Shown here: positions 22,380 through 32,290 of the stretch, piece by piece
Numbering within the stretch: position 1 is the first letter of the stretch
Layout: every line of letters begins with the position of its first letter
Source of the DNA: Limnephilus marmoratus
Taxonomy: Eukaryota; Arthropoda; Insecta; Trichoptera; Limnephilidae
Reading direction: 5' to 3'
Assembly: GCA_917880885.1 (NCBI GenBank)
Contig: OU862934.1
Location: forward strand, 31,108,734 to 31,172,733
Length of the DNA stretch: 64,000 nucleotides
Made by a program: the position numbers and the translations under genes
Notes under the pieces: model-generated
Databases searched by the model: none
What the model was told of the DNA's origin: nothing
The model's input: the letters and a program-made list of their open reading frames with translations, nothing else

Positions 22380-22733
22380 CAGCAAGACCAAGTTTCCTCT
22401 AGAAACAGCTGTTCTGGATGTGACAAGGTTTATGTAGGCCAGACGGAGCGTACGATCTCCAAAAGGATATCAGAGCACTTTTGTGCCTGTAAACTTGGCC
22501 ACCCTGACAAATCGGCAATCGCCGAGCACTTAATCGAAACCAGCCATTACTTTGGATTTGTCCCTGAGGTCCTAGGAAGACCCAAAACTCATAGAGCACG
22601 CCTGATTACGGAGGCAATTGAAATTCACAAATATCCTATAAATATTAATAGAGACGACGGAGCTAAGTTCAATAGTTCTTGGTATCCGGTAATTGACGGT
22701 TACATCAAGGCTAAACGCAAAAGCACATGTTGA
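22380..22733 (+). pseudogene. Penelope-like element, GIY-YIG endonuclease fragment
   Basis: About 115 open codons ending in TGA at 22731-22733. The frame reads CSGCDKVYVGQTERTISKR, then SEH, KSAIAEHLIETSH and a glutamate in LITEAIEI. This order of Cys pair, YVGQT, Arg-rich helix, His and Glu matches the GIY-YIG nuclease at the C-terminus of Penelope-like retroelements. The RT domain is absent. It would nick target DNA in an active element. A hammerhead-like motif follows at 22835-22866, as known for Penelope terminal repeats. There is no start codon, so the fragment is dead. Confidence 0.75.
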
Positions 22734-22834
22734 AGAATATTGTAATGCCAGCTCGTAGAGGAGTGGAGCTGGCGACACGGTATCGCTCCGAGTAGATAAG
22801 TACAAACATCACCCCTAACTATTACACATCTGCC

Positions 22835-22866
22835 CTGATGATGGACACTGTAACGCTGTCCGAAAC
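22835..22866 (+). ncRNA. hammerhead-ribozyme-like core (partial)
   Basis: CTGATGA, then GGACA...TGTCC able to form stem II, then GAAAC: the two conserved hammerhead boxes with a 5-bp stem between them. I do not see the upstream strand of stem III with its cleavage site, so it may be half of a dimer-dependent ribozyme or a remnant. Confidence 0.45.
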
Positions 22867-23374
22867 GTTGGCTAAAGAAGGAGGTAGCGCAACACGGCAT
22901 AATAACCCAAAAACTAATAACAAAAAAAACGAACGTTGTTCTATAAAAATAAAATATTATAATTAAGTGGTGTTCTTCCTGTACATTCCATTTCAATGTC
23001 CCGTTAACTCCGAAAGATACCTCCTCGTACAACCAGTTAGTAATACATTCGCTCAGAGCTGTACAAAAAGTTTAAGCACCCAAAAAGAGCGTCCCTAGTT
23101 TATACGAGACGTAATTCCAGGCTTTATGTTGCTGGCAATCCAATGTCGTTTCATTTGAGGCTCGTCCATAGTACCAAAGTGTAATTGAATCATGGAGGTA
23201 AAGTTAGATTATTTAATATGATAGGCGTGACGCTTTTGCTCAAAAGATTGCAATCCGTTTGTTAAGATAGGGCAGTGGAAAACTCGATTACGCCAAGAGG
23301 ACAATCCGCTCGATGTTTTTTTTTAAGTAAAACTTTTTTACGCACGCTCTACTTGGGGGGTAAGCTGATGAATG
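22867..23374. other. no gene recognised
   Basis: AT-rich, probably the rest of the Penelope terminal sequence and flank. I see nothing else. Confidence 0.4.
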
Positions 23375-23633
23375 CGTTACGAAAAGTGGTGATTGTTACG
23401 AAAAGTGTGAGGCGAACGGTAATCGATGCGAACGGTGATCGATGGCGAGGCGAACGGTCGGGCCTTTAAGCACACTTGGGGAGTGATAAGGATAAGTGGT
23501 GATTGTTACGAAAAGTGGTGATTGTTACGAAAAGTGTGATGCGAACGGTAATCGATGCGAACGGTGATCGATGGCGAGGTGAACGGTCGGGCCTTTAAGC
23601 ACATTTGGAGAGTGATAAGGATAAGGATGGTCA
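23375..23633. repeat. tandem repeat, 129-bp unit, 2 copies
   Basis: Units starting at about 23391 and 23520 are nearly identical and contain GCGAACGGTAATCGATGCGA and GGTCGGGCCTTTAAGCACA. Shorter internal repeats of GAACGGT-ATCGATG are present in each. Confidence 0.9.
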
Positions 23634-23790
23634 CCCCAAGGTCGTAGGTCACCACAAGGTCGTAAGTCACCCCAAAGTCGTAGGTCACCCCAAGGTCGTA
23701 GGTCACCCCAAGGTCGTAGGTCACCCCATGGTCATATTTAATGCCAATGTCATAGGTCACCCCTAGGTCATAGGTCACCCCGCTCGCTAC
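23634..23790. repeat. 18-bp satellite-like array
   Basis: About eight imperfect copies of GGTCACCCCAAGGTCGTA. The long minus-strand frame with YDLGVT repeats is the translation of this array, not a protein gene. The array runs into a LINE/SINE-tail fragment (about 23775-23840) whose own GGTCACCCC motif may have seeded it. Confidence 0.85.
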
Positions 23791-23896
23791 GTTTGGTAAC
23801 TTAGCAGGGATACCTGGGTTCGTGGGGCGAGGTTTGTCTTGTAGTTTTACTTTGGTCGTCTGGTCTAAAGCACACTCGTTTTTTTAATATTATTAG

Positions 23897-25395
23897 TTTT
23901 TTTTTTCATTAATTCCACACAGAAGGCCCTGAGGAAAATAATTTCCTTCAGCGCCTATGTCATCTGAGATGCTGTGCGGAGGAAGAAATGGACAAGAGGA
24001 GAAATGGAGGAGAGGAAGAAATGAACATTGGTCTTGAAGAGACCCATGTTGTAGGAAGGAGGAAACACAGAGGCTGGCAAATCATTCCACAACCGGAGCT
24101 GTTTAACAAAAGAACAAGTTCTCTTGTGACAAGTGTTAACTGTGTACATTATGTTGGGCACGCGTATGTCGTGTTTCCCGACTATGCACCGGTGCCGAAG
24201 GGATCAAACACGTTAGTTCCTCGGAGCATCTTCCATTGTATTACCGGTAGAACGAGGACAGCGTTCCTTCCCGACGCCTGTGCTCTAAGGATTGCAATCC
24301 GTCTGTTAAAATGGAAGAATCGATCAAACGGACTTCCCGTTTCTGCGCAGAGTCGAGGGTATTTTTCAGGTATTTTGGAGCTCCAGACCTGAGGTGGCTG
24401 CCAAATTCAACCTTTGGGCGCACTTGTGATTTGTACAGGGTTAGTAGTTGTGTACTATCAAACTATCTGCGGGCCCTGTACACTGTACAGTACTTAATAA
24501 CCTTACCCGTATATACTACACTTGCTACTTTCATTTTATTCTTTTTTTCTAAATCTAAGATATATTTCAATCAAGTTTTGCGTGTCTGGACTTGCATAAG
24601 TAAGGAGCCGGATCGTAAGGAGCCGGAACGGAACTATCACTTAATCATTTTGTATTGTCTTACACCCCATCAAGGGGGTGGACTAGACCTATGACCGTGC
24701 ATCAACTGAGGAGATGACTCCTAAGGCAGCGGTTGCATAACCCGCCCGCGCCTCCCCCGTCGCCATGAGCGGGCCTGAAGACCAACCGTTGCGGACCGGT
24801 GCCCTTCCGCCCTGCCTCCGGTGACCCGATGCTCACTTTTATCCCTAGGGTCTTCAGGTCTTTCACTCTTTAATTCCAACACTTTCTTCGAGGGCGTACC
24901 GGGAAGCCGGCTTAGGGGCGCGGACATCGAGTCCCGCTTGCGACTGGACTGATGGCTCCGCTTATCCTCGGCGGGACTGCCGGACGAATGCAACTCAGTT
25001 GCTTTGGTTAGGTCGTACAATCTCATCATAATAATTGTTTTTTTTTTTTTTTTTTCTAGTAACCTTTCCTCTTTTCTATTAATAAACTTTGTTTTCAGCT
25101 ATATCCAGTGGCGGAGATGAGACGTGATACTGTGAAATAAATAACTAACACCATGTACGCACTTGCATACTGCCTGCTAACAATGTATGCCCGGACATTG
25201 GAGGTCTACAGTCATTTTAATAAAAAAAATAGCTTCTTTATAAATAAAAAAATTAGAGTCCTGACGTGTACGGTGAAGGAGGAAACCATCTGTTTCCTTA
25301 GAACGCCGTGGGAAAGTGGTGGGGAACCTCCAGTGTACAGTACGCCCAGTTTTTGGGAGGCTAACTTTACTCTGGCTTCAATGGAGCCCCCATAC
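23897..25395 (-). pseudogene. Jockey-like LINE C-terminus, interrupted copy
   Basis: Minus strand, in two segments: 25395-25336 and 24480-23897. They match the plus-strand copy at 32903-33593: GGSIEARVKLASQKLG, then PKVEFGSHL-SGAPKYLKNTLDS, then LWNDLPASVFPPSYNMGLFK and the tail hairpin (GGCCCTGAGG/CCTTCAGCGCC) ending in poly(T) on the plus strand (about 23896-23908). Frames are shifted and the copy is dead. An 855-bp insertion (24481-25335) splits it. Confidence 0.75.
24481..25335. mobile_element. 855-bp insertion with TA duplication, GC-rich core
   Basis: Comparison with the intact LINE copy (33011 region) shows the insertion exactly between TA (24479-24480) and TA (25336-25337), with ends CACTG...CAGTG. 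A TA duplication points to the Tc1/mariner/pogo group, but inverted similarity beyond five bases is not evident. Inside, 24720-25030 is strikingly GC-rich and open on the minus strand for 102 codons (Arg/Ser/Pro-rich, unrecognised). A poly(T) run follows at about 25039-25056. There is no transposase. Confidence 0.55.
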
Positions 25396-25428
25396 CTGAG
25401 TGGTCACTTAGGGATTATATACAGTATG

Positions 25429-25657
25429 TTAAGGGACGTACTTGACTTACTTTAACCAGTGATTCCTGACATTATTTGGAGTAAAAAAAGTAAATGAAAT
25501 TTTGGTCTCCGGTGACTTTTTTAATTGACTTTTTTTCTTTTTTCAAAAGAAAAAAAGTCAATTAAAAAAGTCACCGGAGACCAAAATTTCATTTACATTT
25601 TTTACTCCAAATAATGTCAGGAATCACTGGTTAAAGTAAGTCAAGTACGTCCCTTAA
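25429..25657. mobile_element. 229-bp TTAA-bounded palindrome (foldback MITE)
   Basis: Two arms of about 113 bp form a nearly perfect inverted repeat around position 25543, with only a few bases of loop. The outer ends are TTAAGGGACGTACTTGAC and its complement. TTAA at both ends fits piggyBac-type target choice. Its right TTAA coincides with the left TTAA of the adjacent piggyBac derivative. A diverged relative of one arm is at 42657-42745. Confidence 0.85.
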
Positions 25658-26188
25658 AACTCTTCAATTCCCAGTGTCACCTGTAGGTGACAGAAGTTTA
25701 GTATTTTTTTTCTACCATATGGAAATTTTATTTTTAAATTCTACTACTACAATAGTGAAGGCAAATAGTTACTCTAATCGTTATTTTTTTCTGGCAACAC
25801 TAGCCACATGCCATTTATCAAATTCATTCTCGTGTTTCACGCGGAATTCGAGCAGTCTGAGTTTGTGTGACCTCTTGCGACATAAAGTGAAATAAAAATA
25901 TTATGCCGTAAGTTTTATTTTTTTTTTCTTATTGTATACAATAAATGGATATATAAGCTAAAGTACAAATGTATTTTATGACAAAAATAATTTATAGAAT
26001 GTTTGATACAACGTTGGAAATATGCCCTGTCACCTGTGGGTGCCACTGGGCATTGTAAGTATTGAATTGGTATAATGACTCTATTGTTCGAAATTCATTC
26101 TATGTAATAAATAACTAGACCGTTGTTTACATTTTGGCCTCATCGCTACGTTGTGATGGTGTTTTAGAATTTGTTTACGTATTACAGG

Positions 26189-26462
26189 ATGACGTTAGAT
26201 GAGATTGTGGAGGAATTGCAGGCCGGGGTGGACCCAGGCGATATTATTTTATTTCCTCCTGATGGATGGTGTGGTGATGGACGAAGATAGTGGAGATGAA
26301 AAAGGGACTAATATTTTTCATCATCCCAGTCGCATGTTTCGATCTCTAGTAGAATTCCAAAATAGACCTTCCATCTCTAGAGAAAATAGTGTACATGACT
26401 TGGAAGAAGGAGATAAAATCGACGTTCCTGCCCCGAAGAAAAAAAAAGAAAAGACAGTACTA
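26189..26462 (+). pseudogene. piggyBac transposase N-terminal remnant
   Basis: ATG at 26189 opens MTLDEIVEELQAG...PPDG. After a frameshift near 26262 the typical MDEDSGDE acidic motif and a basic KKKKEK stretch follow. This is the N-terminal region of PGBD-type transposases. TTTACGTATTACAG directly before the ATG looks like a splice acceptor. The catalytic DDD core that should follow is absent. Confidence 0.65.
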
Positions 26463-26565
26463 TAAAAAAATGGTACAACGGTCTCAGCAATACTTTTATT
26501 TCTGGTGGTAAGGGAGACTGTGATGAAGAAGTATTTTCTAACTCTAAATAATAGCGACAGCTGAA

Positions 26566-27112
26566 TGCTGGGGGTACAGGTACTATTCGGGAAAACTGTC
26601 TGGAGAACTACAATTTGCCACACTCAAATGACATGAAAAAAGAGTCAAGAGGTAAGAAAGTGTCGTGTCATAAAGTTTCTAAGAAAATCATTGCAACTAA
26701 CTGCCATGGATTGAATCCTATCTCGAAAGTGAAACAAATTAGATTTGTGGATAAAAAACGGGCAAAAATTCAAGTAGATTGCCCAGCAATTATCAAGATG
26801 TACAATAAGTATCTACATGGGTGGGGTTGACCGTTTTGACGAAAGCTTTACCTCCATGAGGGTAGCTCTTTGCGGCAAATAATGGTGGTTTCCTTTGTTT
26901 GCTTTTTGTTTAGATGCAGCCTGCCAAAATGCATGGCTGCTCAAAAGACAGTCAGAAAACAACTGGAACTACTGCGATTTCCGGCGAAATGTCACAACCA
27001 AATACTTGCAAAAATATGGAAAGCTTCCGATCCTCAAATCCGATTGTGGCATACTTCTGCAGATAAGAGTGCCTACCGAGGTAGGAGTGCAGGAAGTGTT
27101 GACAACTGAAAA
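26566..27112 (+). pseudogene. piggyBac transposase C-terminal remnant
   Basis: The frame around 26615-26826 gives MKKESRGKK, SKVKQIRF and VDCPAIIKMYNKY. After a frameshift at about 26815 it reads GVDRFDES and then WWFPLFAFCLDAACQNAWLL (26880-26945). These match the last catalytic region and following helices of piggyBac transposases. The frame ends near 27112. There is no cysteine-rich domain that I can identify. Confidence 0.7.
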
Positions 27113-27356
27113 CTGTTATTTTATTCCTACCGTAAGAATAAGTAAAATGCTGTTTCCTCTACAGAGCCTTCAAGCACAATGCCCAGTGTCACCTGTGGGT
27201 GACACACCCATAAATAAGGGGGGGGTTAATTTATTTTTATTTTTAATATTTTTTTGTCTTAACCATATATATGTAAGCTATTTTATTTATAGAGAAAAGA
27301 AAAATCTTTATTAACTTTGACATGGGAATTGAAGAGTTAACACCCTGTATAACTAT

Positions 27357-27386
27357 AAAAACCGCTATCAGTTATGATAACGGTTT
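27357..27386. repeat. short perfect hairpin
   Basis: AAAACCG-TATCA...TGATA-CGGTTTT. A small palindrome just outside the piggyBac end; function unknown. Confidence 0.6.
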
Positions 27387-27392
27387 TTTTTT

Positions 27393-28435
27393 CAACTTTC
27401 AGTAATAAATTAATGTTTATAATATAATCATTTCACTCGAGTCACTCTCGTTATTGATACATTTGACTCCATCCATTAAAGTATGAATCTGTAAGGCTGG
27501 GCATTGCTCGACAACCTTTGACCAAAATTAATATATTAAATTATGTGGACTGATATCTTCCAAACTTTAAATTGGCGTGGGCAACCTTTTGTTTGGGAGT
27601 CAGAATGAATTATTTATGCTGCCAAGTGTCAAAATATTAATAACATTATTTTACATCGTGCAGTCAAAAACACGTTAATAAAATAGTCGTGCACGACTAC
27701 AATCGTAGATATCTTCGAAAGTCGTTCTTGAGAGGGACGTAGATGCAGAAGTTGCTCATATATTAGGACATGTTAATTTTTGCATCCAAAACTGCTCACG
27801 AATTACAGCTTCAGATGTACTTGTAATGGACTCTAAATACTAAAAATGAAACGAGACTACACGGTATTTGCTGGAATTGGGTACTTACTTACCACTGTAT
27901 CTCTACGAAGGAGCACATGGTACAATCACAATAAAGTTATTTATTTCCACCGCGATACTTCATGGTAATTATGAGAAAACAAAACGAATCAGTACAAAAT
28001 GATATTATATGTACTTCTGAGATGGTCAAATTCCCTTTTTATTATGATTCCGAAATTGTGCACACGAAAAACATCAACTACTTGCTTCCAAGGTATGTAG
28101 TTCCAAATCCTAATCTCTCGCTCAAATGCACTCGAATTATCACTATTTTTCTTGTCACTGTTCCAAATTTCTAATAGTTTTCCGTTAGGGAGAGTTAGAA
28201 ATTAGATCAGTGACATCCCGGTAGGAATTAAGCACTTTCGCATTTGAAAACCAAAAATTAATTTTTGTTCAAATTTGAAAAAACAATGTGAAAAAAATCT
28301 GGCTATTTTTACCCATTGAATAGGCCTTTTACAACGTGGAAATCGTCTGTCAATTTGTGACGTAATTACTATTACTTCCGAATCAATGTTTACAAATAAC
28401 CTACAATATTAATAATACGTCCTACTATCAATACA
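27393..28435. other. no gene recognised
   Basis: About 1 kb of AT-rich DNA with no supportable ORF or repeat. Confidence 0.5.
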
Positions 28436-28902
28436 TTTGGGAGGCAGGTATGCTTACGGCCACCCCGGTAACAATTTGTTGGATAGCCTACACCTCTGCA
28501 ATAGGTCACCTCAAATGCTTCGCTACAGTTAGTTACTTAGCAGTAGTGCCCGCGTTCGTGCGGTGAGGTTTGTTTAGATCTTGGCGGAGGATGAGTCTGC
28601 CCACCTAATGCGTGGCGGGCCGGATTGAGAGTGGCTGGTTAAGGGTGACCTTTTAGCCTCTTCAGCTGGACTTTTCCGACCCATCGCTTTGCACTGCAAT
28701 TGGATGTGTTTTTACGTCCGTCACTCCTGGTCACACTAACCCCAAGATTCCTACTCACCTCTAATGCATTTTTCATTTACAAGTCTTTCTTTCCTTCCTT
28801 TCTTTAAAACACCCTCCATACAGCATCCATCCAAGATGACAGTCCCTGAGAGAATTTTTTTTCTTCAGAACTTCCTGAGTGGAGCTAATGTAAAAAAAAA
28901 CA
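28436..28902 (+). repeat. LINE/SINE-tail repeat, near-complete copy
   Basis: Plus orientation: ACACCTCTGC-ATAGGTCACC, GGTGAGGTTTGT, the GTGGCGGGCCGGAT block, TTTTTACGTCCGTCACTCCT, then the tail hairpin region (GTCCCTGAGAG...) and GAGCTAATG followed by A9. Confidence 0.75.
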
Positions 28903-28904
28903 CT

Positions 28905-29062
28905 GCTCATTGTTCTGGAGCCAGTGAGACTATGGTATTGACAATTGATGAAGGTAGTAGGGAGGGGAAAGAAATGGGGAAGAAGGAGGTGGGATAGTGC
29001 CTGGCTATTTTGATCTGGTCACCAAACACTGCCAAAGACGTTTAATTTCACGTTGAAATCCG
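28905..29062 (-). repeat. SINE 3'-part, reverse copy
   Basis: The complement matches the SINE body: GGAGCCAGTGAGACTATGG and the TGGCTATTTTGATCTGGTCACC block. It directly follows the poly(A) of the preceding repeat. Confidence 0.65.
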
Positions 29063-29840
29063 TCCGTCCGTGTGTAATATTGGTTACAAGTCAACTCAAC
29101 ACCTTTTCGAAAATTCAATTAAAGCTCTGAAAAAAAAATTGGGAAATAGCCAATGACCCAACCAAACCTATTTAACCAATATTATTTTTTACATTTTTTT
29201 CATCACTTAATGACTTTTCAGAAGAGGTGATGAGTTGATTTTATTCTGAGTTGTCCGGTCACCGTAATATTGATACGAATCTCATGCCCTGTGTAATTTT
29301 AACATGAGATAAAAAACAGCTTGAAATGATAAAATGACCACATACATAATTGACTGTCTTAATACGGGTATCCTCCTAGTTGGGCAGTCAAAACATTTTA
29401 TAAACAACGTATAAGGTGAAGTATTTTATGGAATGACACCAATTATTTGCGACGATAATAGTTAAATATTAATGATGTGTTATGTGTTTTAAAGTGTGTA
29501 AAGGGCGTGGTAAACCAAATAAGTAAGATGTCGGTACTTACAGGTTTATTAACAATTTACAACTTATGCATAATTCCTCTATATTTTAATATTTTACAAA
29601 AATAATTATGTGAAGAGCAAACAAACACGATTTGCAAGTGAGTCTTGACCGGGAGTTTAAAACAGAATGATCGGCAGGTTTTTAATGTGGCGCGGAGAAA
29701 GTTCTTGTGACTTAAAAGTGAATTCGATAGGCTGCTTGGGGACAAATCGAATAGCCAGCCGACTGCAATTCAGTGTCCTTTGTTCGACCTCCACAAATGT
29801 ATAACAAATGTATAATATTGTACTAAATAAATAAAATACA
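29063..29840. other. no gene recognised
   Basis: AT-rich; nothing supportable. Confidence 0.45.
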
Positions 29841-29896
29841 ACAAAAACATATATAAATTTGTTGAAGACCACTTTCATTTTATAAACACTCTACCG

Positions 29897-29923
29897 GTTT
29901 CAGAAGCATCCTTCCTTCGTCAG
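29897..29923 (-). ncRNA. hammerhead-like core, left arm
   Basis: On the minus strand: CTGACGA, a stem AGGAAG...CTTCT, then GAAAC. The stem II pairing includes one G-U. The stem III and stem I partners are not evident locally. Confidence 0.35.
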
Positions 29924-30321
29924 GAGAATATTACATTATTTTTCTGATTTCTAGTGCTTCTAAGTTACCTATTTTTTTGCTTTTATAGCTACGGTGAAGA
30001 ATTTTATCCCCGGTGTCCTTATTAAAAGTGTGATCTGTGGAAATAAGGTGATTAGCAAACTCTGAAAAATTATTATTATTTAAGCATCTTAAATGTTCTG
30101 TGATTCTGATTCTCAGAAAATCCCTAAATAATAATGCGAGTGTTTTGAATAACTAATTTAATTTATCTTTCAGTCCTATTCTAAATATTTTTCCAATTAA
30201 CCGCTCTGTTCGTTCCGGAAATCCCGCAATTACCCCCACCCCTTTGCTTACCTCCCACTCAGACACCTAAAATTTTTATATCTGTCAATATTCTGTATGA
30301 TAGTTTAGTTGTAATATTCTC

Positions 30322-30348
30322 CTGACGAAGGAAGGGTGCTTCTGAAAC
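30322..30348 (+). ncRNA. hammerhead-like core, right arm
   Basis: Plus strand: CTGACGA, AGGAAGGGTGCTTCT forming stem II, GAAAC. It mirrors the left-arm motif. Confidence 0.35.
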
Positions 30349-30400
30349 ATGTAGAGTGTTTATAAAATAAAAGTGGTCTACAACAAATTTATATATTTTT

Positions 30401-31601
30401 ATTGTAAATTATGGCGAGCCACAAAGTTAACACTTTTATAAATATAAAATAATTTAAAAAAAATAGCACGCCAGCCAAAGGTTTCACGCAACTGCTCTGG
30501 CCTTTAGTTTCCCGGCGAGTAATACCTGCACACCACAGACTGAGACTGAGGGAAAAATTTAATATGAAAACTTTTCAAAGACCTTCGACAAAATTTCAGA
30601 AAAGTATCTGAGTTTGGACTCGATTCCGTATCGAAATCTGAAATCGAATTATCTTTCGTTTCTCTTATTCTTCTTCTGTTGGCCGCTCTTTTCGGAGGTC
30701 TGCTATCATCAACACACTCTTCAATATTATCTTCATTGTTTAACGCATATTTTTATTGGCTGCTATATTTACGTTTTTTTATACGATACCGCACAAGAGT
30801 CACCAACTTCTTCCGTCTGGAGCCAGTGAGACTATGGCTTCCTGGCTGAAGGTAGTGGGGAGGGGAAGGAGATGGGCTATGTAAATTATAACGGTAGTTA
30901 AAAGTGTTTCATTATTATTAATTAAAATGGCGTTACAAAGTTCTTATTCGTTTTTGTTTTTAAATTGATAAACTAATGTTTAAGACATATGCATAGCACA
31001 AAGGGTAACAATTATTACAATTATTGAAGAAATATATTGAAAGAGAATATGTAAGCCTGGGGTGTGTGCTGTGTAAGTAATCCCAAACTTACTGGGCATA
31101 ATACCCTAAAAATTATTTGATTAATGAATATGAACTCGTGGACAAAATATATCAATGGAATGGCAATCAGTACTGGTCAAAATGTAAAATAAAAACACTA
31201 AGTAACTTATAGAGCGATCGTCTGCTGCATAGGCGGCCTTTTCGTTATTTTCCACACTTTAAAAATGGTGCAAACTTTGATATTTGTTTATGGCCGACAC
31301 CGATTAGGATAATAATAATAATAATGGGATAATTTGTAGAGTGCCGTTTTTGTAAAAAATCACCTCAAGGGTGTGACCTTAAGATGACCCGGAGAGAGTA
31401 AAATTCACAATGAATTGGCGGTTTGCTTTTTTTCATATTACAATAATATTTTGCATAATTCACATTTTGTATTGAAAAGAACACTTTAACGCCATCTTTG
31501 GTTCATGGTGGTCAAACGGACACAACACATTTTAGTACACCTGGAAGCACATAGAGACCGCCAAACAACCATGTGCTATAAATAGTTTTAATTTAGAAAA
31601 T
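30401..31601. other. mostly unassigned; contains SINE fragment
   Basis: A minus-oriented SINE tail lies at about 30788-30876 (GGAGCCAGTGAGACTATGG). Around 31345-31375 is TTGTAAAAAATCACCTCAAG, which recurs inverted near 61690. Otherwise nothing is recognised. Confidence 0.5.
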
Positions 31602-31756
31602 TGAAACAATTCAACTTTGTATAAACCACTTATATAATGCGTAAATCCGACCTGTTTACAATAGTATAAACTTTCCCTGAAGGAAGGAACGTTTGTTCCG
31701 AAACCAGTCGGATTTACGCATTATATAAGTGGTTTATACAAAGTTGAATTGTTTCA
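31602..31756. repeat. perfect 50-bp inverted repeat with hammerhead-like loop
   Basis: Left arm 31602-31651 and right arm 31707-31756 are exact complements over 50 bp. The 55-nt loop contains a small hairpin GTTTA...TAAAC, then CTGAAGG, then GGAAC-GTTT-GTTCC, then GAAAC. The result is a three-way junction resembling a hammerhead, with the last base of CUGANGA changed from A to G and extra bases between stem I and the CUGA box. Confidence 0.8.
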
Positions 31757-32290
31757 TTTTTATTTATTTATTAACGCCCTTTTTCGGGGCTTTTACATAT
31801 GAATAGTAAGAAATACAAAGTATTTATTGTACATAACTGAACTGCCTTCGTAACAATATTTTATATTTGTTTAAAGATAAATTGAAGATATCCACTGACT
31901 TGGTATAATTGTTTCCCTCCATTAGTATTCTGGGCAAAGAGGAATACATATGGTAGTTAGTTCCAGAATTACTGCACTGAAATAAATCCTGACTTTTAGT
32001 ATTACGTATTGGAATCCGGAAGCTTATCAATTCGAGCAATATCGGACTGTCAACTAAATCATTTAGAATTTTATACAGAAATACCAAGTCAGTGAAAGTT
32101 CTTCTGTCTGACAATTTGAGCATATTCATATCATTGAAAATAGTATTGTAGTTCAACATAATTGCTGGAATACCCATTTTAAAATTAAAAAAACGTAAAA
32201 ATATGTTTGTATTCTTTCAACAGCTTGTACATGTATATTGTAATATGGGTTCCAGACGGGAGAATTGTATTCAAGTTGACTTCTAACATA
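31757..32290 (-). pseudogene. Jockey/CR1-like LINE 3' fragment
   Basis: Minus strand. The coding part (32290 to 31824) reads LEYNSPVWNPYYN, then LSDRRTFTDLVFLYKILNDL and SFRIPIRNTKSQDLF, the post-RT tail of a LINE, with one frame break near 32180. The 3' end contains GCCCCGAAAAAGGGC and an AATAAATAAATA tail next to the inverted repeat at 31756. The same 3' signature is at 57860-57905. Confidence 0.75.

Larger units (their letters stand above)
25654..27340 (+). mobile_element. internally deleted piggyBac-like element
   Basis: Ends carry the inverted sequence AACTCTTCAATTCCCA and TTAA (25654-25657 and 27337-27340). Inside are recognisable N- and C-terminal pieces of a piggyBac/PGBD transposase, with the central catalytic part missing. 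The palindrome TGTCACCTGTGGGTGACA or a close variant occurs three times (25675, 26029, 27187). Non-autonomous. Confidence 0.75.
29841..30400. mobile_element. inverted-arm repeat with hammerhead-like cores
   Basis: Arms of about 95 bp (29841-29935 and 30306-30400) are inverted copies with a few differences, enclosing about 370 bp. Each arm carries CTGACGA...GAAAC boxes. The outer sequence (TTTGTTGTAGACCAC and the neighbouring CTCGCCATAATTTACAAT) recurs at 61560-61617. The association of hammerhead motifs with terminal repeats suggests a Penelope-like or retrozyme origin, but no coding part is present. Confidence 0.6.

Noticed and set aside
23506..23778. Minus-strand frame with repeated YDLGVT units
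   Set aside because: It is the translation of an 18-bp tandem array; there is no codon bias or homology.
24721..25029. Calling the GC-rich 102-codon frame a gene
   Set aside because: No homology recognised, and high GC alone removes stops. Kept only as a finding.
27357..27386. Intrinsic transcription terminator (hairpin plus T run)
   Set aside because: The DNA is eukaryotic, so a bacterial-type terminator has no meaning here.
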